The notes under the pieces were generated by a model. The model was not told the DNA's origin. It saw nothing but the letters and a program-made list of their open reading frames with translations, and ran no database searches. Of a stretch of DNA of 64,000 nt, positions 25,681-33,208 are shown in pieces (position 1 is the stretch's first letter; every line of letters starts with the position of its first letter). The position numbers were made by a program, and so were the translations under genes. Origin of the DNA: JAXGOI01 sp040767605 (GTDB lineage Bacteria > Bacillota > Dehalobacteriia > UBA4068); the NCBI GenBank assembly GCA_040767605.1, contig JAXGOI010000001.1:1-64000 (forward strand). Reading direction: 5' to 3'.

Positions 25681-25922
25681 TTTCAACACCTTCCTGTTAC
25701 CTCCTTAGTCTTTCACAAACTAAGGGTAACTTTTATTTGAGGTGCTGACAATGGCTCCTATTTTTGCCATCATCCGCTATGCACTTTTGGAGACCTTTTT
25801 CTGCATTCCTATTTTACCGAAAACATGACGAGGCAATCAATTTCAATGAAGCGGAGAGTTCTGAGAATAATAATATAGAAGATATGGAATAGATAATGAG
25901 CATCACACTTCTATTTCCCTCT

Positions 25923-25970
25923 ATCACTTTGAGGCATCGTATCAAAATGTATACGATGCCTCAAAGTGAT
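25923..25970. terminator. 20-bp perfect inverted repeat, bidirectional terminator
   Basis: Two perfectly complementary 20-base arms (25923-25942 and 25951-25970, beginning ATCACTTTGAGG) with an 8-base loop. It lies between the converging ParB-like gene and a truncated recombinase gene. The flanks have pyrimidine/purine runs that suit termination in either direction. The perfection is notable in otherwise decaying DNA. Confidence 0.75.
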
Positions 25971-25985
25971 TACCCGAAAAAATCT

Positions 25986-27180
25986 TCACTTACTGTTTGT
26001 TTTTATTTCCACACCGTTTTTGAAACGGAACATGATTCTACCGTCACGGTTCACCGTTGCAGTATCGAGGAGTGTTATCCAAAGGCGCTCGTTCCATTCA
26101 GCAACCACCAAAGGCTGCTGTTTCAGAGTTTTGGTGAAAGCCTTCAGTTCCTTGCTTTTACGCACCCTTTTTGTCTTTTCGGCTTCAAGAGCGGTGTAGC
26201 GTTCTAACGCATCATTATAGCGTTTCTCAATCCGCTCGGTTTCAGTGGCATAATCTGCCTGTGATTGGGCAATCGAAGCGTTCTTCTTTATATGAGCCTG
26301 CATGAGCCCTGCAACTACCGTCATTTCATCTTGTGCCTGTTGAATCCCGGCATCTATTTTTTCTGTAGTGCAAAGGGTCTGACGAACAAGTTCACAGTCT
26401 GCAATAACGTTTTCTCTGTTGCCCATTAGCTCGTTGTAGGCGGTTAGGAAGCGTTCCTTAATCTCGTCCTCGGTGAGTCTGGGCGTGGTACATTTGATTT
26501 CATTCTTGAATTTCCGGTTGCATTGAAAAATAACCGTGCGGTACTCGTCAGTGGAGTGCCAAACCTTACGGCCATAGAACCCATCGCAATCGCCACAGAT
26601 GAGCTTGCTGTGAAAAGCTTTGTCACTGTAAGCTCTTCCGAGTTCCTTGCGCCGTGCCATTTCGTCTTGTACCATATCAAATTCCTCTGGTGAAATAATC
26701 GCTTCATGGGAACCCTCCACATAGTATTGTGGCACCTCGCCGTTGTTCTCCCGTAGTTCTTTTGTCAAGAAATCCACTGTGAAACGTTTTTGTAATAACG
26801 CATCGCCCTTGTATTTTTCATTTGTTAGGATGCTTGATATCGTCGATGCCTGCCATTTCTGCTTTCTTGCAGGGCTTAAGACTCCATGTTCCATAAGGTA
26901 GTTTGCAATACCTTGGGTGGTTTTGCCCTCGAGAAAAAGCTTGTAGATAATTCGAACGGTTTCTGCCTCTTCAGGTATGACCTTCAGCGTGTCGTTTTCT
27001 CCCTTTCCGAAGCCGAGAAAGTTGGAATAGCCGACACTGACCTTGCCGTCCGAGAAACGTTTCCTCTGACCCCATGTGACGTTTTCGGAAATGCTACGGC
27101 TTTCTTCTTGTGCTAACGAACTCATAATGGTGAGCAGAAGTTCTCCTTTGCCGTCAAATGTGTAAATATTCTCCTTCTCG
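25986..27180 (-). pseudogene. 5'-truncated large serine recombinase (Tn4451/TnpX-like)
   Basis: The readable part begins in-frame at about 27180 (EKENIYTFDGKGELLLTIMS) and runs 395 codons. Present are the end of the resolvase domain (MSSLAQEESRSISENVTW), the recombinase domain (GKTTQGIANYLMEHGVLSPA, STISSILTNEKYKGDAL), a zinc ribbon (ICGDCDGFYGRK with a later C pair), a long coiled coil, and the terminal beta element. The first roughly 100 residues, with the catalytic serine, are missing, so recombination activity is lost. The break coincides with the border of the tyrosine-integrase element. A short form from the internal ATG at 27125 is possible but could not catalyse exchange. Confidence 0.8.
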
Positions 27181-27279
27181 GACTAACACAGCAATATAAT
27201 ATCATTTAGTAATATCGAGAAAAGCCCGTTATATCAAGGTTTTATGCAATTTGTGATTTAGTATCATCGAGTATAAATA

Positions 27280-27357
27280 AGCGACTTTTAGCAGGTTTAA
27301 GCGACAAACAAGCGACAAAATATAGCCGCTCATAGGCGGTTATCCTTTGTCGCTTTT
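27280..27357. promoter_or_regulatory. Terminator and AAGCGAC repeats beside the integrase gene
   Basis: Downstream of int (minus strand) there is a hairpin with outer arms GCGACAAA/TTTGTCGC and an inner CCGC/GCGG pair (27313-27355). Two more AAGCGAC copies lie at 27282 and 27300, a third (27309) is part of the left outer arm, and an inverted copy forms the right arm. The cluster could be both the int terminator and a set of integrase arm-binding sites near the attachment point. Confidence 0.45.
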
Positions 27358-27360
27358 GCT

Positions 27361-28725
27361 TTATTCGTCTTGTTTGAACAGTGCCATTTCCACGGCTTGC
27401 ATTGCTTTAACTTCACTTGCGGCGAAAACGTGGCTGTATGTGTCAAGCGTTGTTTTCGTTGTGCTATGCCCTAACCTGTCCGCTATGACCCTTGCCGTTA
27501 CATCGGAATTTATCAGTAAACTTGCGTGAGTATGGCGCAGGCTATGCAGGTGTATATCGGGCAACCCGGCGGCTTTTACAATGTCCTTTAACTTGCGGTT
27601 AAGGTTTACGCCGTTCAGATAGTCGCCGCGTAGGTTTGTAAACATTATATCGTCGGGGTTTTTCCATAATTCCCGAAGCGAAGCCCGATATTCCTTTTGC
27701 CGTTCCCTATGTTCTGTTAATAGTTTCAATATATACGCCGGAAGTACAATTCGCCTTGTGCTGTCGGCGGTTTTTGTTGTCTGCCGTACAAACTGCCCGT
27801 TATGCCGTACAAGCGTATGTTGGACAAATAACACGCCCGTATTGAAATCCAAGTCCGACCAATGGAGCGCGGTTAATTCCCCCGAGCGAAGCCCTGCCGC
27901 CAAGAACAGATTTATAATGACTTCAAGCTGAAAGTCGCTTTGTTCATGAGCGGCGGCAAGCAATAGGCGGCTTTGTTCTTCATCAAGGAAAGCGGCGGGC
28001 GGTGTATCCACTTTCGGCGGCGTTACCAGCTTGCAGGGGTTACGGCGCATTATCTCTTTTCGGCAAGCCGCCGTAAATATAGCGGAAAGGTTGAGTTTCA
28101 GTTTGTTGACGGACGCGCCCGACATTCCCTTGTTCTCTGTCACATCGTCAAATACCTTTTCAAGCGTCGTACCGAGGGCGGCGGCTATCTTTTCGGCGTT
28201 TTTCTGTCTGCAAGTTTCGCCGCGTAAAATTCTATAAAAAGTACCGCGTTCAAGCCCCTTGTCCTTGATGAATTTTTCTTTGCCGTATTCGTCAAATATT
28301 GTATTGTCTTTTAGTTTGAACGAGCGTTCAAGGTTCCCGCTTGTTTGTAACTCACGGAAAAGGCTGTCGAGCATTTGCGGGGTTATGTCTTTCAGCTTGA
28401 CCCGTCCTATGCGCGGGATAACGTGGTTATATATGCCTTGCTTATAGCCCTTTAAGATATTCGGCTTTAAGGTATTCGGCGCAATCGTTTCATAATACCA
28501 TTGCGCCAATTCTGAAAGCGTCCTGTTTTCATCAAGAGCGACAAAACCCCGTATCTTATCTTCCCACTTGACGGCATATTCCCGCGCCAACTTTTCCGCT
28601 TTGCCGTTTGTCACGCCGTCGGGCGGGCGATATGTCGTCGTTTTCTTTTGCTGCTTGCCCGTATCATCATAACCCATATAGGCGGTTATCGTGAATGTAT
28701 CGCCCCTTTTACGGATAGAAGCCAT
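27361..28725 (-). CDS. int: Tyrosine-type integrase (Tn916/ICE-like) with inserted HTH segment
   Basis: 454 residues. N-terminal arm-binding domain (KRGDTFTITAYMGYDDTGKQ), core-binding domain at about 65-215, catalytic domain at 225-440 with Arg in LAAGLRSGELTALHWSD, Lys near RQTTKTADSTRRIVLP, HSLRHTHASLLI, and LGHSTTKTTLDTYSHV bearing the final His and nucleophilic Tyr. Residues 140-205 contain an extra segment (DKGLERGTFYRILRGETCRQ, NAEKIAAALGTTLEKVFDDV) that reads like an XRE helix-turn-helix inside the core-binding domain. It is followed upstream by its XRE neighbour, whose stop abuts its start, so the two form an operon. All catalytic residues are present. Confidence 0.9.
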   Translation of the reverse strand: MASIRKRGDTFTITAYMGYDDTGKQQKKTTTYRPPDGVTNGKAEKLAREYAVKWEDKIRGFVALDENRTLSELAQWYYETIAPNTLKPNILKGYKQGIYNHVIPRIGRVKLKDITPQMLDSLFRELQTSGNLERSFKLKDNTIFDEYGKEKFIKDKGLERGTFYRILRGETCRQKNAEKIAAALGTTLEKVFDDVTENKGMSGASVNKLKLNLSAIFTAACRKEIMRRNPCKLVTPPKVDTPPAAFLDEEQSRLLLAAAHEQSDFQLEVIINLFLAAGLRSGELTALHWSDLDFNTGVLFVQHTLVRHNGQFVRQTTKTADSTRRIVLPAYILKLLTEHRERQKEYRASLRELWKNPDDIMFTNLRGDYLNGVNLNRKLKDIVKAAGLPDIHLHSLRHTHASLLINSDVTARVIADRLGHSTTKTTLDTYSHVFAASEVKAMQAVEMALFKQDE

Positions 28726-29292
28726 TTATTCATTCCCCCTCATCTGTTCATATATCGCCCGCAGGTTACGGGCAAAGAATTCAAGTAAAAACCCCTGCAT
28801 ATACTGCGCGGCTTTCCATTCGCAGAATTCTTTCATGTCGTCGGGGGCTTGTTCCTTTTGCCCGTACCAATTCGCCGCCTGCTCCATGGACAAATAGAAA
28901 TCCTTGTTCCCGAGCAGCGTATCAAGGGCGGCAAGCATATAGGGGCTATCCTCAAAATACCCCTCTTTGACTAATTTCATATTCTGAACGGTATTTTCCG
29001 AAAGCCCAAGCAATTCCCGCACGGGCTTATTTTCTATGCGCCGACCCGTCATAAGAAAATCGCAGGTAACGCCGAAAAAGTCCGCTATCCGTAAAAGTTG
29101 CTCACAATTCGGCAGGCTTTCCCCCGTGCAATAGTATGAAACCGTTTGAGGGCGAACGCCCAAGTAGTCCGCAAGGGCTTTTTGCGTCGTCTTTTCGCCC
29201 GTGTCCGGGTGCGCTTCCATAAAGGCGCGTAATGACGTAGCGAATAAAGCGTTGTATTTATCAATCGGCGGCGTATCGTTTGTTTTCGACAT
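28726..29292 (-). CDS. XRE-family regulator of the satellite
   Basis: 188 residues. Residues 20-75 form the HTH (EKTTQKALADYLGVRPQTVS, then YCTGESLPNCEQLLRIADFF). The remainder is helical, with an ENKPVRELLGLSENTVQNMK segment often seen in regulators adjacent to integrases in clostridial ICEs. AGGAGG-like bases precede the ATG. It is divergent from the excisionase gene, with about 155 bases of AT-rich promoter DNA between, the arrangement expected for a lysogeny-type switch controlling excision. Confidence 0.85.
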   Translation of the reverse strand: MSKTNDTPPIDKYNALFATSLRAFMEAHPDTGEKTTQKALADYLGVRPQTVSYYCTGESLPNCEQLLRIADFFGVTCDFLMTGRRIENKPVRELLGLSENTVQNMKLVKEGYFEDSPYMLAALDTLLGNKDFYLSMEQAANWYGQKEQAPDDMKEFCEWKAAQYMQGFLLEFFARNLRAIYEQMRGNE

Positions 29293-29448
29293 TGGCTTTT
29301 CCTCCTAAAATGTCGCTTCGCTTGAACATTGTCAAGAAGCGCAAACGAATCTTGATTTATGCGCTATCGCTTGCTATAATCTATTATAGACAAACAAAAC
29401 GTAATAGTCAATGAAAACTTGAAAAACATTTAGAGAGGGGGCGCGAAC

Positions 29449-29640
29449 GTGGAACAGAAAACGGCGCTGACAATAAAAGAAACGGCGAAAGCGTTTAACT
29501 TTCCCGAATATGCCATACGGACGCTGACGAAGCGCGGAGCGTTCCCCGTTATCCAAGTCGGGAAACGGTGCTATATCGTCCGGCAAGTATTCGAGGACTA
29601 TTTACAGAAAGGCGGCGAACGGTACAATGCCAAACTTTGA
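29449..29640 (+). CDS. Excisionase-like HTH protein
   Basis: 63 residues from GTG. MerR/excisionase-type winged helix (LTIKETAKAFNFPEYAIRTL, then RGAFPVIQVGKRCYIVRQVF). The length and motif match Tn916-type excisionases (HTH_17), which bind near attachment sites and direct integrase to excise. GAGAGGGGG is placed upstream. The primase gene starts before its stop codon, so the two are co-translated. Confidence 0.8.
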   Translation: MEQKTALTIKETAKAFNFPEYAIRTLTKRGAFPVIQVGKRCYIVRQVFEDYLQKGGERYNAKL

Positions 29641-30448
29641 TATAACGATATGGCAAGCCCCCGGGCGTCGTGGCATGGGCGACAATCCGAGCGGATTTAT
29701 AAAAGCCGTAGCAATCAAGCCCGGCGACACCGCAGCCCTTGCCGCCGCCGTCGAGTTTGATAATTGCCCCGGACTATACAAGGGCGGTTATAGAACGGGC
29801 GAAAACTTTCAAAAGGCTAATTGTATTCTTGCGGATATTGATAACACGCACAGCGACGACCCCGCAGAATGGCGTGACCATAACGACGTTATAGCCGCTA
29901 TGCCGGGCGTGGCGTTCTATTGGTATCCGAGCAGAAACAATATGAAAGAAAAAGACGGACGTTCACCGCGACCGAAAGAGCATTATATATTCCCAACGGA
30001 ATTTATAACGGACGTAAAAGAATACGCCACCTTAATGGAGCGGCTTATAGCAGCTTTACCGGAACTCCATTTTGACGGAATAGTTAAAAGTCCGGCGCAG
30101 CTTAATTTTGGGGTAGAAAACCCGCAGGTTATCTATACGCCCGGCACGATGAACCTAACCGAATTTATGCGGGACTTCCGCTCAAAACCGAGCGAAAGCA
30201 ACGCCGCCAAAATTCGCCGGATACTTGCCGAGGGTTTAACAATACCCGAGGGGGAGCGCGACAATACCTTGAATGTCGGGGCGTTGTGCCTGATAAAGCG
30301 TTACGGCGGGGATACGGAGGACGCACGGCAGGAATACGAAAGGTTAGTATCCCTTTGCGAGGGGGAACTTGACCCCGGACAGTCTGAAAAATGCTATAAA
30401 AGCGCGTTAACCAGTCAATCCCCCTTGCGAGAAGCCCCGAAACAATGA
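29627..30448 (+). pseudogene. Primase N-terminal region, fused to truncated protease DNA
   Basis: About 260 readable residues. The segment FQKANCILADIDNTHSDDPA with its DxD, then YPSRNNM and RPKEHYIFPTEF, resembles the archaeal-type primase/polymerase domain of mobile-element replication proteins. The C-terminal part (RDNTLNVGALCLIKRYGGDT) is the helical PriCT-like segment. Full-length relatives continue into a helicase. Here homology ends near 30405, where the DNA changes to a prohead protease in another frame, so the protein is cut at its C-terminus. It may still prime DNA synthesis if folded. Confidence 0.6.
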
Positions 30449-31716
30449 CGCTCACAGTCACGGAAAAAGGGCTTGCAATGACCGCAACCCTACCCGACAC
30501 GGAGCGCGGGCGCGAATTGCATACCGCAATCAAGCGCGGGGACATAGCGCAAATGTCGTTTATGTTCGATATTGCCGAAAGCGAATATAACGACCAGACC
30601 AAAACCCGGACAGTTACCAAAATCGGCAAGGTATATGAAATTTCAGCAGTAACGCGGGCAGCATACCCGCAAACCAAAATCACGGCGAGAGCCGAAAAGC
30701 AGGAGGAAAAAGAAATGTTTAACCCCATTACCGCAAGTCTTGAAAGGGGCGTAGGCACTACCGACACCCACGCGACCCCCGAATACCGCACGGCGTTTTT
30801 TAAGTCCCTTTTGGGAAAGGAACTCACCGACGGCGAAACCCGCGCATATCAGGCGGCACAGGCAGAAAAACGCTCCGACACGTTCAACACGCTGTCAAAT
30901 TCGGCGGCGGTTATCCCCATGCAGACCCTAAACGAGGTTATATCACAAGCGCGACCCGTGGGCGGTTTGTTCAACGAAATTCGCCTGTTCAATGTTCCGT
31001 CCAACTTGTCCGTACCCGTGGGAACACCCACAAACGCGGCAAGCTGGCACACCGAGGGCGCGCCGGTTGAGCGCAAGAGCGTAACGGCGACGGCGGTAAC
31101 ATTCACCGGGCGCGAACTTATTAAAATCCTGTCCATGTCGGCGGCGGTAAAGCGCATGGAAATAGCGGCGTTTGAAAGCTATCTGACGCAAGAACTCAAA
31201 AATAGTATTTCCGACGCGATAAATGCGGCTATTGTGAGCGGCACAGGCGCAGCGGCAGGGCAACCCACGGGCATTTTACCCGGCATTACATGGGACACGA
31301 CCAACAGCATTGAAACCGAGAGCCTGACCGCCGACAATCTGCTTGCGGCAATCGCAAAACTTCCCGCAGGCTATGCGGGCGGCGCAAAATTCGCAATGTC
31401 CACAGCAACTCTTTTCGGGCAGGTGTACCCGCTCAAAAACGGCGAGGGCGACTATATGTTTACCGACAACGAGCGCGGCGGCGTTCATCGCCTGTTCGGG
31501 TTTGAAATCGTCCTTGACGACAATATCCCGGCGGGAACGGTGCTTTTCGGAAACTTCCGCTATTACGGCGTGAATGTCCCCGAGGGCGTGGCGGTTGAGG
31601 TTAGCCGTGAAAGCGGCTTTACGTCCGGGCTTATCGACTACCGCGCTTTGTGTATCGCCGACGGCAAGCCCATTGTCCCCGCCGCGTTCGTCAAAATCGA
31701 GGTTGACGCGGCATAA
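30412..31716 (+). CDS. HK97-type prohead protease (truncated) fused to major capsid protein
   Basis: The frame from ATG 30445 gives 423 residues; protease homology appears to extend a few codons upstream to about 30412. Residues 1-75 are the C-terminal part of an HK97 prohead protease (KGLAMTATLPDTERGREL, GDIAQMSFMF with the catalytic Ser). The part with the catalytic His is missing. Residues 90-423 are a full HK97-fold capsid protein (GLFNEIRLFNVPSNLSVPVG, SDAINAAIVSGTGAAAGQPT, FGFEIVLDDNIPAGTVLFGN). Protease-capsid fusions occur naturally in some phages and satellites; the truncation does not. The capsid part looks intact, but self-maturation should fail. Confidence 0.8.
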   Translation, partial: QSIPLARSPETMTLTVTEKGLAMTATLPDTERGRELHTAIKRGDIAQMSFMFDIAESEYNDQTKTRTVTKIGKVYEISAVTRAAYPQTKITARAEKQEEKEMFNPITASLERGVGTTDTHATPEYRTAFFKSLLGKELTDGETRAYQAAQAEKRSDTFNTLSNSAAVIPMQTLNEVISQARPVGGLFNEIRLFNVPSNLSVPVGTPTNAASWHTEGAPVERKSVTATAVTFTGRELIKILSMSAAVKRMEIAAFESYLTQELKNSISDAINAAIVSGTGAAAGQPTGILPGITWDTTNSIETESLTADNLLAAIAKLPAGYAGGAKFAMSTATLFGQVYPLKNGEGDYMFTDNERGGVHRLFGFEIVLDDNIPAGTVLFGNFRYYGVNVPEGVAVEVSRESGFTSGLIDYRALCIADGKPIVPAAFVKIEVDAA

Positions 31717-31760
31717 GGGAGCCGCTAATAGCGGACACCCTTTGAACGGAGGTTAAGACC

Positions 31761-32033
31761 ATGATTTTCAATATAGACGAAGCCCGCGACATTTTGCGGA
31801 TAGACGGGACGGACAACGACGAAATCATTTACCCGCTTATCCAAGCGATACCGCCATACTTGACTGAAACGACGGGTTACGCTGCTACGGGGGACTATTC
31901 CCCCGTGGCGCGAACGGCGGCGCGGTTTATCTTGCAGCAATGGTATTACGGCGAAAACGCTGATACCGACAAATTACAGCGCGTCATTGACTGCCTATTA
32001 AAGGCGTTATCCGCAGAACGGGCGATACTATGA
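31761..32033 (+). CDS. Head-tail connector (gp6-like)
   Basis: 90 residues. The opening FNIDEARDILRIDGTDNDEI and the following alpha-helical IIYPLIQAIPPYLTETTGY match the gp6-like head-tail connector family (Phage_connect_1), which forms a ring below the portal. Position just after the capsid gene is standard for HK97-like packaging modules. The ATG has ACGGAGG upstream. It ends four bases into the HNH gene. Confidence 0.8.
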   Translation: MIFNIDEARDILRIDGTDNDEIIYPLIQAIPPYLTETTGYAATGDYSPVARTAARFILQQWYYGENADTDKLQRVIDCLLKALSAERAIL

Positions 32034-32323
32034 CGCAGGCGGCTTTCTACAACTCCAAAGCGTGGCGGCGGCTGTCGCGGGCGTTCCTGTTATCAAAATG
32101 CTACATCTGCGAACGCTGCGGCAAGCCCGCCGACATAGCACATCATAAGACACACATAACCGCCGCCAATATCACAGACCCGGATATATCCCTAAACCCG
32201 GCGAACCTTGAAGCCCTCTGTATCGACTGCCATAATACCGAGCATTTCAGCGCAGGCGGCGCGACCTGCCGGGGACTGGAATTCACGCCCGAGGGCGACA
32301 TCAGAAAGGAGCAATCACTATGA
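32030..32323 (+). CDS. HNH endonuclease
   Basis: 97 residues. Zinc-binding CYICERCG and CIDCHN pairs flank an AHHKTHI motif, the typical HNH core of phage packaging-associated nucleases, which cooperate with terminase in DNA cleavage at cos sites. Located between the head-tail connector and terminase genes as usual. Overlaps the previous gene (ATGA) and is overlapped by the next. Confidence 0.9.
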   Translation: MTQAAFYNSKAWRRLSRAFLLSKCYICERCGKPADIAHHKTHITAANITDPDISLNPANLEALCIDCHNTEHFSAGGATCRGLEFTPEGDIRKEQSL

Positions 32324-32598
32324 ACACGAAAACCGAAACCCACGAACAGGAACGGGCTTTTGTCATTAACCGCCTGTCGGAAGAAATGATATACCTTGAA
32401 AAGCAACTTGATGAAATCAAGGGCGAGGGCGAAAGCAAGGAATACCGCGCCTTGCTCAAAACCTACACGGATACCGCCAAACTCTACTTGCGGCTTGTGA
32501 GTGAGGACGAAATCGAGCAGACCCAAGCCGACGCATTGACCGAATTCAACACGCCGTCCCCCTATGACGAGGGCGGGCGCGGACTGCTTGTAATATGA
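32320..32598 (+). CDS. Small-terminase-like (P27-type) protein
   Basis: 92 residues, highly charged and helical (MIYLEKQLDEIKGEGESKEY, ALLKTYTDTAKLYLRLVSED). Position between HNH nuclease and terminase large subunit, together with the helical pattern, suggests the phage P27-like small terminase or a shortened form of it. Sequence similarity alone is weak. Strong AAAGGAG before the ATG. Overlaps the terminase start (ATGA). Confidence 0.5.
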   Translation: MNTKTETHEQERAFVINRLSEEMIYLEKQLDEIKGEGESKEYRALLKTYTDTAKLYLRLVSEDEIEQTQADALTEFNTPSPYDEGGRGLLVI

Positions 32599-32876
32599 AC
32601 TATATCGCCGAATACAACGCGAAAATCCAGTCCGGCGAAATAGCAGCTTCAAAGCGGGTTAAGGCGGTATATGCCCGCCTTGCGGCTGGCACGAAACAAA
32701 TTCGGGGCGGGTATATTTTCGACGAAGCCCGCGCCAATCGCCCCATAGAGTTTATAGAGCGGTTTTGCAAGCACTCTAAGGGCGAATGGGCGGGACAGGG
32801 TACCCGCATTGATACGTTCGAGGGGTATAAGCAGGACTTGACCCTTTATTGCAACCGACGGGCAAGGCAAGCATAA
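32595..32876 (+). pseudogene. Terminase large subunit, N-terminal fragment
   Basis: The first 75 residues (YIAEYNAKIQSGEIAASKRV, GGYIFDEARANRPIEFIERF, CKHSKGEWAGQ) are characteristic of the start of phage terminase large subunits. Normally an ATPase with a Walker A loop follows, and then a nuclease. Here unrelated sequence (GTRIDTFEGYKQDLTL) begins at about 32800 and stops 25 residues later. The motor domain is missing, so the satellite could not package DNA by itself. Confidence 0.75.
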
Positions 32877-32977
32877 GCAGAATATAATGTTCATATTTGC
32901 GAATATTATATTGACTTTTGACTGTCGTTGTGTTATACATATATTATGTATTTTTATATATGCAGGGGGTTGACGCA

Positions 32978-33208
32978 ATGGCGGTTAATTATAATCGACT
33001 GTGGAAACTGCTAATTGATAAAGGCATTACGAAAACCGAAATGCGTAAGCAAGCGGGTATCAGCACAAGCGTTCTTGCAAAAATGGGCAAGAATGAAACC
33101 GTTTCAATGGACACATTGGCACGAATCGCCGCTGTTATGGATTGTGGGCTTGACGATATTGTAGAAGTAAATACAGACGCAGAGAAAGGCGGCGAATACA
33201 ATGGCTGA
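32978..33208 (+). CDS. XRE-type controller next to R-M gene
   Basis: 76 residues, ATG at 32978 after CAGGGGG. The compact HTH (YNRLWKLLIDKGITKTEMRK, STSVLAKMGKNETVSMDTLA) and acidic C-terminus are typical of small XRE regulators that precede restriction-modification genes and time expression of methylase and nuclease. Overlaps the start of the large R-M gene by eight bases. TATTATGTA and related AT-rich bases just upstream could be the promoter. Confidence 0.85.
   Translation: MAVNYNRLWKLLIDKGITKTEMRKQAGISTSVLAKMGKNETVSMDTLARIAAVMDCGLDDIVEVNTDAEKGGEYNG

Larger units (their letters stand above)
23071..25825 (-). mobile_element. IS21-family insertion sequence (istA-istB)
   Basis: Left end TGTGTTCGTCAAGTAG and right end, read inward, TGTTTTCGGTAAAATAG are imperfect inverted repeats that continue for over 40 bases with TGCA-AAAAAGG in common. 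Both ends start with TG, as in IS21-type elements. The flanks carry TGACGAGGCAA on both sides (23060-23070 and 25826-25836), an 11-base target duplication. Length 2755 bases. Inside, istA and istB overlap and run on the minus strand. Left of istB lie three 34-bp subterminal repeats. Both genes look intact, so the element may still move. Confidence 0.92.
27185..32825. mobile_element. Remnant of a tyrosine-integrase phage satellite (capsid-forming type)
   Basis: Gene order: integrase and XRE (minus), then excisionase, primase, prohead protease-capsid, head-tail connector, HNH nuclease, small-terminase-like and terminase large subunit start (plus). This compact set (own replication start, own capsid and packaging genes, no tail, portal or lysis genes) resembles capsid-forming phage-inducible chromosomal islands of Bacillota. 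It is damaged: the primase is joined to a protease lacking its N-terminus, and the terminase stops after its first 75 residues. The coding is visibly GC-richer than the chromosome. The left limit is where it abuts the broken recombinase; the right limit is where terminase homology ends. Confidence 0.6.

Noticed and set aside
30165..30827. 220-codon minus-strand frame opposite primase and protease
   Set aside because: Shadow of GC-rich phage genes; no recognisable motifs and no start signal.
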